DNA from: Candidatus Solibacter sp.
GTDB taxonomy: Bacteria > Acidobacteriota > Terriglobia > Bryobacterales > Bryobacteraceae
DNA length: 10,756 nt
Direction of reading: 5' to 3'
Assembly: GCA_017883345.1 (NCBI GenBank)
Contig: JADGNT010000088.1
Location: 1-10,756, forward strand
Positions 1 through 9,336 of this stretch are shown in pieces (position 1 is the first letter of the stretch; the number at the start of each line of letters is the position of its first letter). The translations under genes were made by a program, and so were the position numbers. The notes under the pieces are model-generated. The model was given only the letters and a program-made list of their open reading frames with translations, did no database searches and had not been told where the DNA came from.

Positions 1-2184
<2,184 letters not shown>

Positions 2185-2275
2185 GGGAAATACCATGATA
2201 TCAGGGGGGGCGGGAGGGCTGCTTGGCGGGAGAGACACCGGGCGCGCGGGTTCGCTTGGCGTTTGAGAGATGCGA

Positions 2276-2365
2276 TTCAACGCGGAGACGCAGAGACGCG
2301 GAGATAAGCGCGGAGAAAACCAAAACGAGTCAAAACCTGAGAGCGCAGAGGGAGCGGAGGTATGC
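2276..2365. repeat. Purine-rich intergenic repeat built on an acgcggag/acgcagag unit
   Basis: The stretch iterates a short degenerate unit: acgcggag, acgcagag, acgcggag, gcgcggag, then after a gap gcgcagag and agcggagg. From memory, similar runs (read on the other strand as ctccgcgtctctgcg) recur between genes in many large-genome soil bacteria and are often mistranslated as small hypothetical proteins. The ORFs crossing it are therefore not credible genes. It lies about 90 bp upstream of valS, so it could sit inside or next to the valS promoter region. No function is claimed. Confidence 0.6.
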
Positions 2366-2671
2366 AGGCTGGCGCAACGAGGCTGTGCGTGGTCGAGAGA
2401 CACTTTGGGCTTGCCGAGGGAGTCTTGCGGAGCGTTGCGGCGGCCGGGGCTCCGCGGACTGGCCCAAAGGGCACCCCGCCGTGCGTATCCGGCCGCCAGT
2501 GATTTGGTTGGAATCTTCCGATTCTCAACCTCTGTATCCGATGGGGCGGCAATAGGCGCTATCCGATCACCACCGGCGATTATCAGTTCGAACTGAAGAT
2601 CTTCCCGCCGGTATCCTCCACGTAGGGGAACCACCGTAAAGCTTTTAAGGGCTTGCGGGAAGTCAGTACCA
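2366..2671. other. Non-coding stretch with no recognised gene
   Basis: I see no credible gene here. The open frames have no ribosome binding site and no recognisable protein. The block at 2461-2477 (ggcccaaagggcacccc) reappears with two changes at 2722-2738 inside the palindromic element, in the same orientation. Frame-shifted fragments give short protein-like strings ending at a stop near 2620, which I cannot tie to any family. Confidence 0.5.
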
Positions 2672-2686
2672 CCTCAAATGCAACGC

Positions 2687-2700
2687 ATACTGGCCAGTAT
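2687..2700. repeat. 14-bp perfect palindrome, left outer arm (ATACTGGCCAGTAT)
   Basis: This is a perfect self-complementary 14-mer next to the conserved outer 15 bp of the palindromic element (gcgttgcatttgagg on the minus strand). Its counterpart in the other arm differs at positions 3 and 12, and both changes keep the pairing. Confidence 0.85.
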
Positions 2701-2856
2701 GAAAACTTGTTGCGGCCGCGCGGCCCAGGGGGCACCCCGGCGCGCGCGGCCTCTCTACAATTCGAAAGTAGCATGGGAGGGCAAGCGAATCTGGGGTGTG
2801 GTGCGCGTAAGTAATTGATTACAGGGCGAAGAAAGATTTTATTTTCGCGAAATGAA

Positions 2857-2935
2857 AAAGGTTTCTTCAGTTTCGCGGCCGAAAAAGCTGGAGAGAGGAA
2901 GCAGAACTGGACGCCGCGAAACTGAAGAAACCTTT
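2857..2935. repeat. Inner 23-bp perfect inverted repeat with 33-nt loop
   Basis: The arms 2857-2879 (begins aaaggtttcttcag, ends cgcggc) and 2913-2935 are exact complements. The 33-nt purine-rich spacer is gaaaaagctggagagagg-like. The stem sits at the centre of the larger palindrome. A run of nine T at 2956-2964 follows about 20 nt downstream on the plus strand, and on the minus strand the stem runs straight into five U. The long loop and the plus-strand gap make an ordinary intrinsic terminator unlikely, although termination in the minus direction is possible. Confidence 0.85.
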
Positions 2936-3079
2936 AACAGTCACCAAAACATTTATTTTTTTTTGCTTTGTCCCCTCAATCACTTACGTATTTTCCGCCC
3001 CAGTTTCGCTTGCCTTCCCGGGCTACGTTCAGATTGTAGAGAGGCAGCGCGGACCACTCGCGCAGCCGCCACAGTTTTT

Positions 3080-3093
3080 ATCCTGGCCAGGAT
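3080..3093. repeat. 14-bp perfect palindrome, right outer arm (ATCCTGGCCAGGAT)
   Basis: This is the counterpart of the left-arm palindrome, again perfectly self-complementary and adjacent to the same 15-bp tail (gcgttgcatttgagg at 3094-3108). The A-T pair of the left copy is replaced by C-G here, so pairing is kept while the sequence changes. Confidence 0.85.
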
Positions 3094-3110
3094 GCGTTGC
3101 ATTTGAGGGG

Positions 3111-3127
3111 CGGCCGGCCCCCGGCCG
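3111..3127. repeat. GC-rich 7-bp hairpin just outside the palindromic element
   Basis: The sequence cggccgg, ccc, ccggccg forms a compact stem-loop. It lies in the roughly 128-bp leader between the palindromic element and the hybrid kinase gene. It lacks a following T tract, so it is not a plus-strand terminator. I see no convincing promoter in the rest of this leader. Confidence 0.5.
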
Positions 3128-3225
3128 GTGGAATGCTCCTGCGAATCCTGCGCCCTTCACCGCACTACACGTTGAGAACGCCGGCAGGGTCGGCGGCGCG
3201 CGTTGCCGCGCCCGGCCCGCCATTC

Positions 3226-3230
3226 GAGGA
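3226..3230 (+). promoter_or_regulatory. Ribosome binding site GAGGA of the hybrid kinase gene
   Basis: GAGGA lies 6 nt before the ATG at 3237, which fixes that start. Confidence 0.75.
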
Positions 3231-3236
3231 ACCGCG

Positions 3237-5252
3237 ATGCAGTTAAACGAAAATCGAACCAAACACATCCTGATCGTAGAAGACGAAGGCCTGATTGCCG
3301 CCGACGTCCAGAAGAAGCTCGAACGTCTCGGTTACCCCATTCCGGCCGTTGCCCAGTCCGGAATGGAAGCCCTCCGTTGCGCCCGGTCGACGCCGTTCGA
3401 TCTCGTCCTCATGGACATCCGCCTGAAAGGCGCCATGGATGGAATCGCCACGGCCCAGGCGTTGAAAGCCGAATTCGAGGTCCCGGTCGTCTACCTGACC
3501 GCGCATGCCGATCAGGACACCATCGATCGCGCCAAGCGCACCGAGCCCCTCGGCTACATTCTCAAACCGACCACCGACGGCGACCTCCGCAGCGTAGTGC
3601 AGATTTCCCTCTACCGTCACGAGATGGAACGGCGCGTGCGCACCAGCGAAGCCTGGCTCTCCACCACACTGAGCAGTGTCGGAGACGGCATCATCGCTAC
3701 CGATACCGCGGGCGAAATCGTCTTCATGAATCCGGTTGCCGAGAAACTGACCGGCTGGTCCGGTACCGACGGGCATGGACGCCTGCTGATGGACATTCTC
3801 GCCTTGTTTGAGGAATCCAGCGGCCAACCCGCTAAGAACCCCATGTCCGATCTTTTTCCGGGGGAGAGCCGGAGCTACCGCCTGATCCCCAAGAACGGTA
3901 CGGACACCGTGGTCGAAGTTCAGTGTTTCGAGAACCGTCTTCCGGCAATTTCGATGCAGCCAACTCCCCCGATGGCCGCGGCCCGAAGTCTCGGGCCGGA
4001 TACCGCGGCGGATGGCCCGGCGGCCAGCCGCCCGGTGGATGACCTGCTTGGCGCCATCGTGGTCCTCCGGGACACCACGGCCCGCAGGCAGATGGAAGGC
4101 AGCCTGGTGCAGTCGCAGAGAATGGAGGCCGTGGCCAATATGGCCGGCGGCCTGGCGCACGATTTCAACAACCAGCTTGCGGTCATTCTCGGGTATGCCG
4201 AGGAGTTCTGCGCGCGGCTCGAAGGCGAAGACAAGGAGGCGGCTCTGGAGATCAAGCGTGCGGCTTCGATGGCCAGCGCCATCACCGGCCAGCTCTTGAT
4301 GCTCAGCCGCCGCAGTGAGGTGCGCTTCGAGGTGCTGAACGTCAATGAAGTCATTGGCGAAGTGCAGCCAATGATTTCGCACAGCCTCGGCAAGATCCGG
4401 ACGCTGGTGACGGACCTCGGCTCCCCCGAGGGCTTCGTTCGCAGCGATCGCAACCAGCTCAAACGGGTTCTGCTCAACCTCGCTCTCAATGCCCGCGACG
4501 CTATGTCTACCAGTGGCGAGCTACGGATCGAGAGTGCCACCGTGGAAATCGAACCCGACAGCCAGGAGGCGCGTCTCTACCGCCCGGGACAGTTTGTGCG
4601 GCTGCGGGTGGCCGACACCGGCGAGGGCATGGACAAGGCCACGCTGGCCCGCATCTTCGAGCCGTTCTTCTCTACCAAGAAGGCCGGATTCGGCACCGGC
4701 CTGGGCCTGTCCATCGCGCACAGCATCATCGTACAGAGCCAAGGCTATATACGCGCCGAGAGCGAGATCGGCCACGGCACCAGCTTCGAGATTCTGCTCC
4801 CCTGCGTCGGCACGTTCCGGAGGATCGGAGACGTCACCGGATCGGAAGGCTCAGACAGCGAAGATCCTACTCCCACCGTCCTTCTGGTGGAGGATGAAGA
4901 CGCCGTCCGCCGCCTGATGCACAAGTTCCTGGAGCGCGAAGGCTACCAATTGCTGGAAGCGCGAAATGCCGAGGCAGCGGAAGCCCTTGCCGAGGTGTAC
5001 CAGGGTCCCATTCACGTTCTGGTAACGGATGTGCTGATGCCCGGCATGACCGGGCCGGAACTGGTCGCAAGGCTCCTGCCGTTGCGTCCCGGCATGAAGA
5101 CTCTGTTCGTCTCCGGATATCGGCACGACGTCACCGAGCCGCACGGACTGTCGAGGGACGATCTGAACGTGCTGCCCAAGCCATTTCCCGCCGCGGAACT
5201 CCTGCGGCGAGTTCGGATGCTATTGGGCCAGGGAACCCGGCTCGTACAATGA
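3237..5252 (+). CDS. Hybrid histidine kinase, REC-PAS-HisKA-HATPase-REC
   Basis: This is a 671-residue soluble phosphorelay protein; no membrane segment is visible. The N-terminal receiver (about 9-125) has acidic pocket E15/D16, phospho-acceptor D60, T88 and K110. A PAS domain (about 137-282) carries DGIIATD and ends in DTTARRQME; a Pro/Ala-rich insert of about 30 residues (about 236-268) interrupts its last strands. The dimerisation helix has the [10 protein letters not shown]-box with H308. The ATPase domain has NARDAM (N418), DTGEGM (D460), FEPFFSTK (474-481) and GTGLGLS (486-492). The C-terminal receiver (about 546-665) has E552/D553, D598, S626 and K648. All key residues are intact. No DNA-binding or other output domain is present. 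The start is set by the GAGGA site. The stop overlaps the next gene by 4 bp (ATGA), so translation is probably coupled. The signal sensed is unknown. Confidence 0.93.
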   Translation: MQLNENRTKHILIVEDEGLIAADVQKKLERLGYPIPAVAQSGMEALRCARSTPFDLVLMDIRLKGAMDGIATAQALKAEFEVPVVYLTAHADQDTIDRAKRTEPLGYILKPTTDGDLRSVVQISLYRHEMERRVRTSEAWLSTTLSSVGDGIIATDTAGEIVFMNPVAEKLTGWSGTDGHGRLLMDILALFEESSGQPAKNPMSDLFPGESRSYRLIPKNGTDTVVEVQCFENRLPAISMQPTPPMAAARSLGPDTAADGPAASRPVDDLLGAIVVLRDTTARRQMEGSLVQSQRMEAVANMAGGLAHDFNNQLAVILGYAEEFCARLEGEDKEAALEIKRAASMASAITGQLLMLSRRSEVRFEVLNVNEVIGEVQPMISHSLGKIRTLVTDLGSPEGFVRSDRNQLKRVLLNLALNARDAMSTSGELRIESATVEIEPDSQEARLYRPGQFVRLRVADTGEGMDKATLARIFEPFFSTKKAGFGTGLGLSIAHSIIVQSQGYIRAESEIGHGTSFEILLPCVGTFRRIGDVTGSEGSDSEDPTPTVLLVEDEDAVRRLMHKFLEREGYQLLEARNAEAAEALAEVYQGPIHVLVTDVLMPGMTGPELVARLLPLRPGMKTLFVSGYRHDVTEPHGLSRDDLNVLPKPFPAAELLRRVRMLLGQGTRLVQ

Positions 5253-7498
5253 TCCCGCGCCTCCGTCGTTGGTACTGCGAGACACTGTCGCCCGTTTTTG
5301 GCTATTCCATCGCAGTGCTGCTCGCGGCCGCCCCCCAGGTGGCGCGGATTCCCCTGCATCCGGCGACCCTGATGCCCTTCATCACGTATGTTCCATTCGT
5401 CGTGGTGAGCGCTGCGTTGGGAGGATTGGGACCCGGGATGCTGACCACCGGGATCTGCCTTCTCGAGTCCCTGTACTTCGCGACGGAGCCGCTCGGGAGT
5501 TTCAAGATGGGCGATCCGCGGCTTTGGGGTGGTCTGGGCGCGCTGGCTGGCACCGGGCTGGTCGCGAGCACGCTCTTCGAGTCCCTGAAGCGGGCCTGGC
5601 GTTCGAATGCCGCCGCGGCTGCCGTTGAGGCGCGTTTGGCGCGAGAACTCGAAACGCGCCAGCGTATGCTGGAGTCCATCGTGCAAAACTCGCCGGCCGC
5701 CATCGCGGTGTTGCGCGGCCCCGAATTCACGTTCGTCATGGCCAATCCCGCACATGAGGCCCTGGTCCCCGGGGAACCCTTGGTCGGCAGGACCGTTGCC
5801 TCCGCATGGAAGACCGGCGCTCCCCGCGTCATCCCGATTCTCACCGCGGTGCGCGACGCGCAAACCGCGTATCACGCCACCGGGGTTGCCCTCCCGGTGG
5901 ACCGTGGCCAGACACTGCCGGTGGAAGAACGCTACTTCGATCTCTCTTGTGTTCCCCTGGCCGGCCCCGGCGGGGAGGCCGGCGCGGAAGTCCTCGTGGT
6001 CGCCAGCGATACCACCGAGCACAAGCGAGCCGACGCCGTCTTGCGCGCCGCTTACTCGCAATTGACCGCCATTCACGCCAATGTTCCGGTGGCCCTACTG
6101 GTAATCGACGAACAGTTGCAGGTGCAGGAAGCCAACGGTCTGGCCACCCAGTTCGCCCGACGCGAGAGCTGCGCCATGTCGGGCCTTCCCGCCGGCGGAG
6201 CCCTCGGTTGCCTGGATGCTTTGGCCGATCCTCGGGGCTGCGGCCACCAACCGTCGTGCGACCGGTGCGAACTGCGGCTCGCCATCTTCGACACCCTGAC
6301 CAGCGGCACGCGCCGGGAGGGCATCGAGGCGTGGCTGCCGATGTGGGCCCGTGGCCAGCGGCAGCGGCGATGCCTCCTGGTTTCGACCATCGCCATGAAG
6401 TTCGATGGCGCCACCAAGGTCCTGGTTTGCGCGCAAGACATCACCGAACGAAAGCAAGCCGAAGGCGAACTAGCCCGTCAGCGCGATGAACTGCAGCGGC
6501 AGGCCGAACTGATCTACTTCTCGCGCGACGCCATCATCACCGCCGATGCCAACCGGGTTATCCGCGGCTGGAACCGCGGCGCGGAGGAGATGTATGGGTG
6601 GACGGAAGCCGAAACCGTCGGCAATGTGATGCATCTCTTCCTGCGCACCAGCTCGGTCGTTTCCCCGGCGCAAATCGATGAATGCCTGGCACGCGAAGAA
6701 CGGTGGGAAGGAGAACTCGAGCATAGCCGGCGGGACGGCCAGCGGATTCTGGTGGACAGCCGCCAGGTCCTGCTTCGCGACGCCGCCGGCACTGACGTCC
6801 GCATCATGGAGATCGACCGCGATATCACCCAGCGCCGGCGCGCCGAAGATGCTCTCAAACGGTCCGTCCGGCAGTTGGAGTCGGCCTTGGCGGAAAAAAC
6901 AGTCCTGCTCAAGGAGATTCACCATCGCGTGAAGAACAACCTTGCCGTGACTGCCAGTCTGCTCAGCATGACGGCCGATGGCAGCGGGCCCGAGACCAGG
7001 CTGGCGCTGGAAGAAAGTCAGCAACGCGTACACTCCATCGCGCTCGTCCATGAGTACCTGTACGACAACGATCGTCTCGATCACATCAATTTCGGCGAGT
7101 ATGCTCGAGATCTCGTGCAAGGCGTATATTCGGCCTTCGGTGGCGAACATAAACGCATCGGCCTGGACTTGGAGCTCGATCCCATCGAACTGGGCATCGA
7201 GCGAGCCGTTCCGTGCGCGTTGATCCTGAACGAACTCGTGTCAAACGCCTTCAAGTACGCTTTCGCCGACGGGCGCACCGGCCGGATTCTGGTTTCCTTT
7301 CGCCAGCCCGAGCCTGGCTGTTGCGAGCTGGCCGTCGAGGACGATGGCGTCGGCTTGCCGGACGGCGCACTGGGCGGACAAAGTAAATCGCTTGGCTTGC
7401 GCATCGTCGGCATCTTGACCAACCAACTCGACGGATCGGTGGAACAGAAGGCCCGCTCCGGCACCCGGATCGTGCTTCGATTTCCAGCCGCGGCGTAG
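5249..7498 (+). CDS. Membrane-anchored PAS sensor histidine kinase (HisKA_2 type)
   Basis: This is a 749-residue sensor kinase. The N-terminus has about three hydrophobic segments (about 17-36, 41-78 as one or two, 92-110), resembling DUF4118 membrane modules. A short coiled stretch follows, then PAS-like domains at about 138-258, 268-400 and 412-530; DTTEHKR, DITERKQAE and DITQRRRAE mark their ends. The middle PAS carries C321, C331, C337 and C340 in a DPRGCGHQPSCDRCELR context. The phospho-acceptor helix LLKEIHHRVKNNL places the His at 558/559, typical of HisKA_2 rather than classical HisKA. The ATPase core has NELVSNAFKYAF (N661/N666), EDDGVGLP and SLGLRIV. There is no receiver domain, so the phosphate must pass elsewhere, plausibly to a receiver of the upstream hybrid kinase. 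The start overlaps that gene's stop. The ligand is unknown; the Cys cluster might bind metal or sense redox. Confidence 0.92.
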   Translation: MIPRLRRWYCETLSPVFGYSIAVLLAAAPQVARIPLHPATLMPFITYVPFVVVSAALGGLGPGMLTTGICLLESLYFATEPLGSFKMGDPRLWGGLGALAGTGLVASTLFESLKRAWRSNAAAAAVEARLARELETRQRMLESIVQNSPAAIAVLRGPEFTFVMANPAHEALVPGEPLVGRTVASAWKTGAPRVIPILTAVRDAQTAYHATGVALPVDRGQTLPVEERYFDLSCVPLAGPGGEAGAEVLVVASDTTEHKRADAVLRAAYSQLTAIHANVPVALLVIDEQLQVQEANGLATQFARRESCAMSGLPAGGALGCLDALADPRGCGHQPSCDRCELRLAIFDTLTSGTRREGIEAWLPMWARGQRQRRCLLVSTIAMKFDGATKVLVCAQDITERKQAEGELARQRDELQRQAELIYFSRDAIITADANRVIRGWNRGAEEMYGWTEAETVGNVMHLFLRTSSVVSPAQIDECLAREERWEGELEHSRRDGQRILVDSRQVLLRDAAGTDVRIMEIDRDITQRRRAEDALKRSVRQLESALAEKTVLLKEIHHRVKNNLAVTASLLSMTADGSGPETRLALEESQQRVHSIALVHEYLYDNDRLDHINFGEYARDLVQGVYSAFGGEHKRIGLDLELDPIELGIERAVPCALILNELVSNAFKYAFADGRTGRILVSFRQPEPGCCELAVEDDGVGLPDGALGGQSKSLGLRIVGILTNQLDGSVEQKARSGTRIVLRFPAAA

Positions 7499-7582
7499 CG
7501 CCGGCGATCTGGCCGCCTCCCCGCTCAGGGAAACCGTTCGCGAATCGCTGCAAGAACGACTCCAAGACCTGGTTGGACGATT

Positions 7583-9310
7583 TCACGTCACCGGTCTTGC
7601 CTGGCTAGCCACCCTGACGAGGAGGTCCAGTTTCTCAATGATTTCGGGATCGATACGCTCTCGGGGAACAAACTTCGCAAGGACGTGGTATTCCGTCTTC
7701 TGCATGAGATTGCGGAGTCCCAGCTTCTTGAAGTAGCTTTGAAACAGAGGCGCGAGAAAATCGTCGCTAGCCTTAACGTCCGGGCCAAAAGGATCGGGCC
7801 GTCCCAATACCCTTAGCGCCCCGGACACTTGGTCCATGGCTTCCTGCATCGCTGCTCTCTGGCGGTCGCGGAGCGGTTCCACGAACAACGGGCCAGGCTC
7901 GCCTTCAACGTGTTCCGCATAGGCGAGCAGTGTTTCCGGATAGCAGAGGTAGTTTTCGATTTCACAGCGACGCCACTTGACCTCGAAAAGCGGTCCGTCC
8001 TCCTTCAAATCTTGTGCGATGGAATCGAATAATGCCATACCGACCAAGTCGGGTTTCGCTTCCTGCAATCCGAAGAAGTGGTCTTTGGCTTTGGACGGTT
8101 GATTGGCGACATAATGGACAAACGGCTGTTCTAGAAACCGTTTTGCGGGATGGTCCAACAACTCCGCGAATGCCTGAAGGACCGCCAAATCCGTTGAGCC
8201 CTCCAGATAGAGGACCCATCCCACTTGTTCCGCCTGATAGTATTGATCAAAGCCAATGGCTTTTAGCGATTTGAGCGCCTGGCTACCACGATCATCAATG
8301 CGATGCGGTTTCCCAACGAAGGCCACGACAATATCGCGTTCGGCAGCTTCGTTGAGGAGCACTTCCGAGTGGCTCGCCGCAATCACCTGGCATCCCTGTG
8401 CTTCGGCCGTTTTGGTCAGGAGCTGATAGATCTGTCGCTGCCGCAGGATCTCGAGGTGGGCATCCGGCTCGTCGAGTAGTAAGACGGATTTTGGGTGCGT
8501 GTAAAGATGCGCCAACAGTAGCAACGTCTGTTGCAGACCCCTTCCCGAGGAAACCAAGTCCAGTTCGGTTTCCCCCTCGGAATACGACATGGTGATCTGT
8601 CCCCTCTCCTTGATAAACTCGGGTGGGTTCAGGGTCACTCCGAAGAGGTTCTTAATTTGGGCAACCAACGCTGACCAACTGGTCTGATCGGGCGCGGAAT
8701 GTATCACAAAGCAAAGGTTCCTGAGGACCTCTGCCGTGCGCCCTTCACCGATTCGCACATTGACGGCACCGTCCTGGAGGCGGTCTTCCGTCGCCGCCAT
8801 TCCCGACATTGGGGGCAAAAAGGCAACAGTGACAGGCGCCGCCAAAACCGGGACCGGCATGCGCTCAGGTTGAGGATCCTCATTCTTCCGCAATGGACGG
8901 CAATAGAACGATTCTTGATTCGCGTAGTCGAACTCGAAACCACATTCCCATGGGGTGTCGTCCGTGACGCCCGAGACCAGGATGTCGATCCGGATATTCC
9001 TGGTGTCTTGTTTCCCGTTGTTTCGGCGGATAGCCCGAACGTGCAAGTCTCGCCACAACAAATTGGCATCTGGCACGGGAACGGCAATCAAATCACGCCG
9101 ATTGATGGTTACACCGGGCCGCTTCTCGGGTGTGTCCTTCGCAGAACGTTTCTCTACCCACTTGCGGAGACCGGCTTCCCATAACGCGAGCGCCTGCAGG
9201 GCGGTTGTCTTGCCCGAATTGTTGGGCCCAACGAAAACCACGGTTTTGCCCAGTTCGATCTCCACGTCGTCAAGGCGTTTGAAGTTTTTGACTCGCAAGC
9301 TAGTAAGCAC
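7583..9310 (-). CDS. AAA/ABC-type ATPase with TOPRIM-like C-terminus (OLD-family-like)
   Basis: This is a 575-residue protein. The N-terminal half is an ABC/SMC-type ATPase that begins LRVKNFKRLDD. It has Walker A GPNNSGKT (28-35), a signature-like SSGRGLQQ just before Walker B, Walker B VLLLDEPDAH (D280/E281) and switch histidine in ASHSE (H314). The C-terminal part resembles a TOPRIM nuclease: acidic LEGSTD (E370, D374), then LFD (D429) and an EIENYL motif (450-455). A full DxD is not evident, so nuclease activity is uncertain. OLD-family proteins are often phage-defence or mobile-element genes; a defence role here is inference. Two sampled 60-base lines are 53-55% GC against 68-73% in lines of the lyase and valS genes. 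The GTG start at 9310 leaves four residues before the LRVKNF strand; the GGAGAGAGG site lies 13 nt upstream, rather far. A TTG at 9298 is possible. Confidence 0.88.
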   Translation of the reverse strand: MLTSLRVKNFKRLDDVEIELGKTVVFVGPNNSGKTTALQALALWEAGLRKWVEKRSAKDTPEKRPGVTINRRDLIAVPVPDANLLWRDLHVRAIRRNNGKQDTRNIRIDILVSGVTDDTPWECGFEFDYANQESFYCRPLRKNEDPQPERMPVPVLAAPVTVAFLPPMSGMAATEDRLQDGAVNVRIGEGRTAEVLRNLCFVIHSAPDQTSWSALVAQIKNLFGVTLNPPEFIKERGQITMSYSEGETELDLVSSGRGLQQTLLLLAHLYTHPKSVLLLDEPDAHLEILRQRQIYQLLTKTAEAQGCQVIAASHSEVLLNEAAERDIVVAFVGKPHRIDDRGSQALKSLKAIGFDQYYQAEQVGWVLYLEGSTDLAVLQAFAELLDHPAKRFLEQPFVHYVANQPSKAKDHFFGLQEAKPDLVGMALFDSIAQDLKEDGPLFEVKWRRCEIENYLCYPETLLAYAEHVEGEPGPLFVEPLRDRQRAAMQEAMDQVSGALRVLGRPDPFGPDVKASDDFLAPLFQSYFKKLGLRNLMQKTEYHVLAKFVPRERIDPEIIEKLDLLVRVASQARPVT

Positions 9311-9323
9311 TGTGACGATGGTA

Positions 9324-9332
9324 CCTCTCTCC
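9324..9332 (-). promoter_or_regulatory. Purine-rich GGAGAGAGG, probable ribosome binding site of the ATPase gene
   Basis: It lies in the 26-bp gap between the lyase stop and the ATPase GTG. The 13-nt spacing is longer than usual, so the match of site and start is uncertain. The nearer in-frame codons are ATC and GTC, which are not usual starts. Confidence 0.4.
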
Positions 9333-9336
9333 AGAG

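Larger units (their letters stand above)
2672..3108. repeat. 437-bp imperfect palindromic element (MITE-like or structured)
   Basis: Reading 2672 rightward and the complement of 3108 leftward gives matching sequence in separate blocks. The outer 29 bp (cctcaaatgcaacgcat..) agree at 27 positions. A 49-bp mid-arm block (2750-2798 against the complement of 3032 to 2984, approximately) agrees at about 41 positions. A cgtaagt-attga block follows, and the innermost 23 bp (2857-2879 and 2913-2935) are perfect. Between blocks the arms differ in sequence and length, so this is not a recent simple inversion. Layout and size suggest a non-autonomous mobile element with long terminal inverted repeats, or a large foldback structure. 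No transposase fragment and no flanking target-site duplication were found by eye. Confidence 0.8.

Noticed and set aside
2503..2622. Short frame reading NLPILNL..RYPITTGDYQFELKIFPP and ending in a stop
   Set aside because: It reads somewhat like a protein C-terminus and could be a gene remnant, but there is no start, no family match I can name and no support on either side.
2672..3108. CRISPR array
   Set aside because: The repeats are inverted, present once per arm and unevenly spaced; there are no regular direct repeats with spacers.
3243..4382. Minus-strand open frame of 379 codons within the hybrid kinase gene
   Set aside because: It is antisense to a gene with complete REC, PAS and kinase motifs, and has no recognisable domain of its own.
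7563..7599. CAAGACC ... GGTCTTG inverted repeat near the convergent gene ends
   Set aside because: Seven bp with a 23-nt spacer, overlapping the ATPase coding end and lacking a T tract, is too weak to call a terminator.
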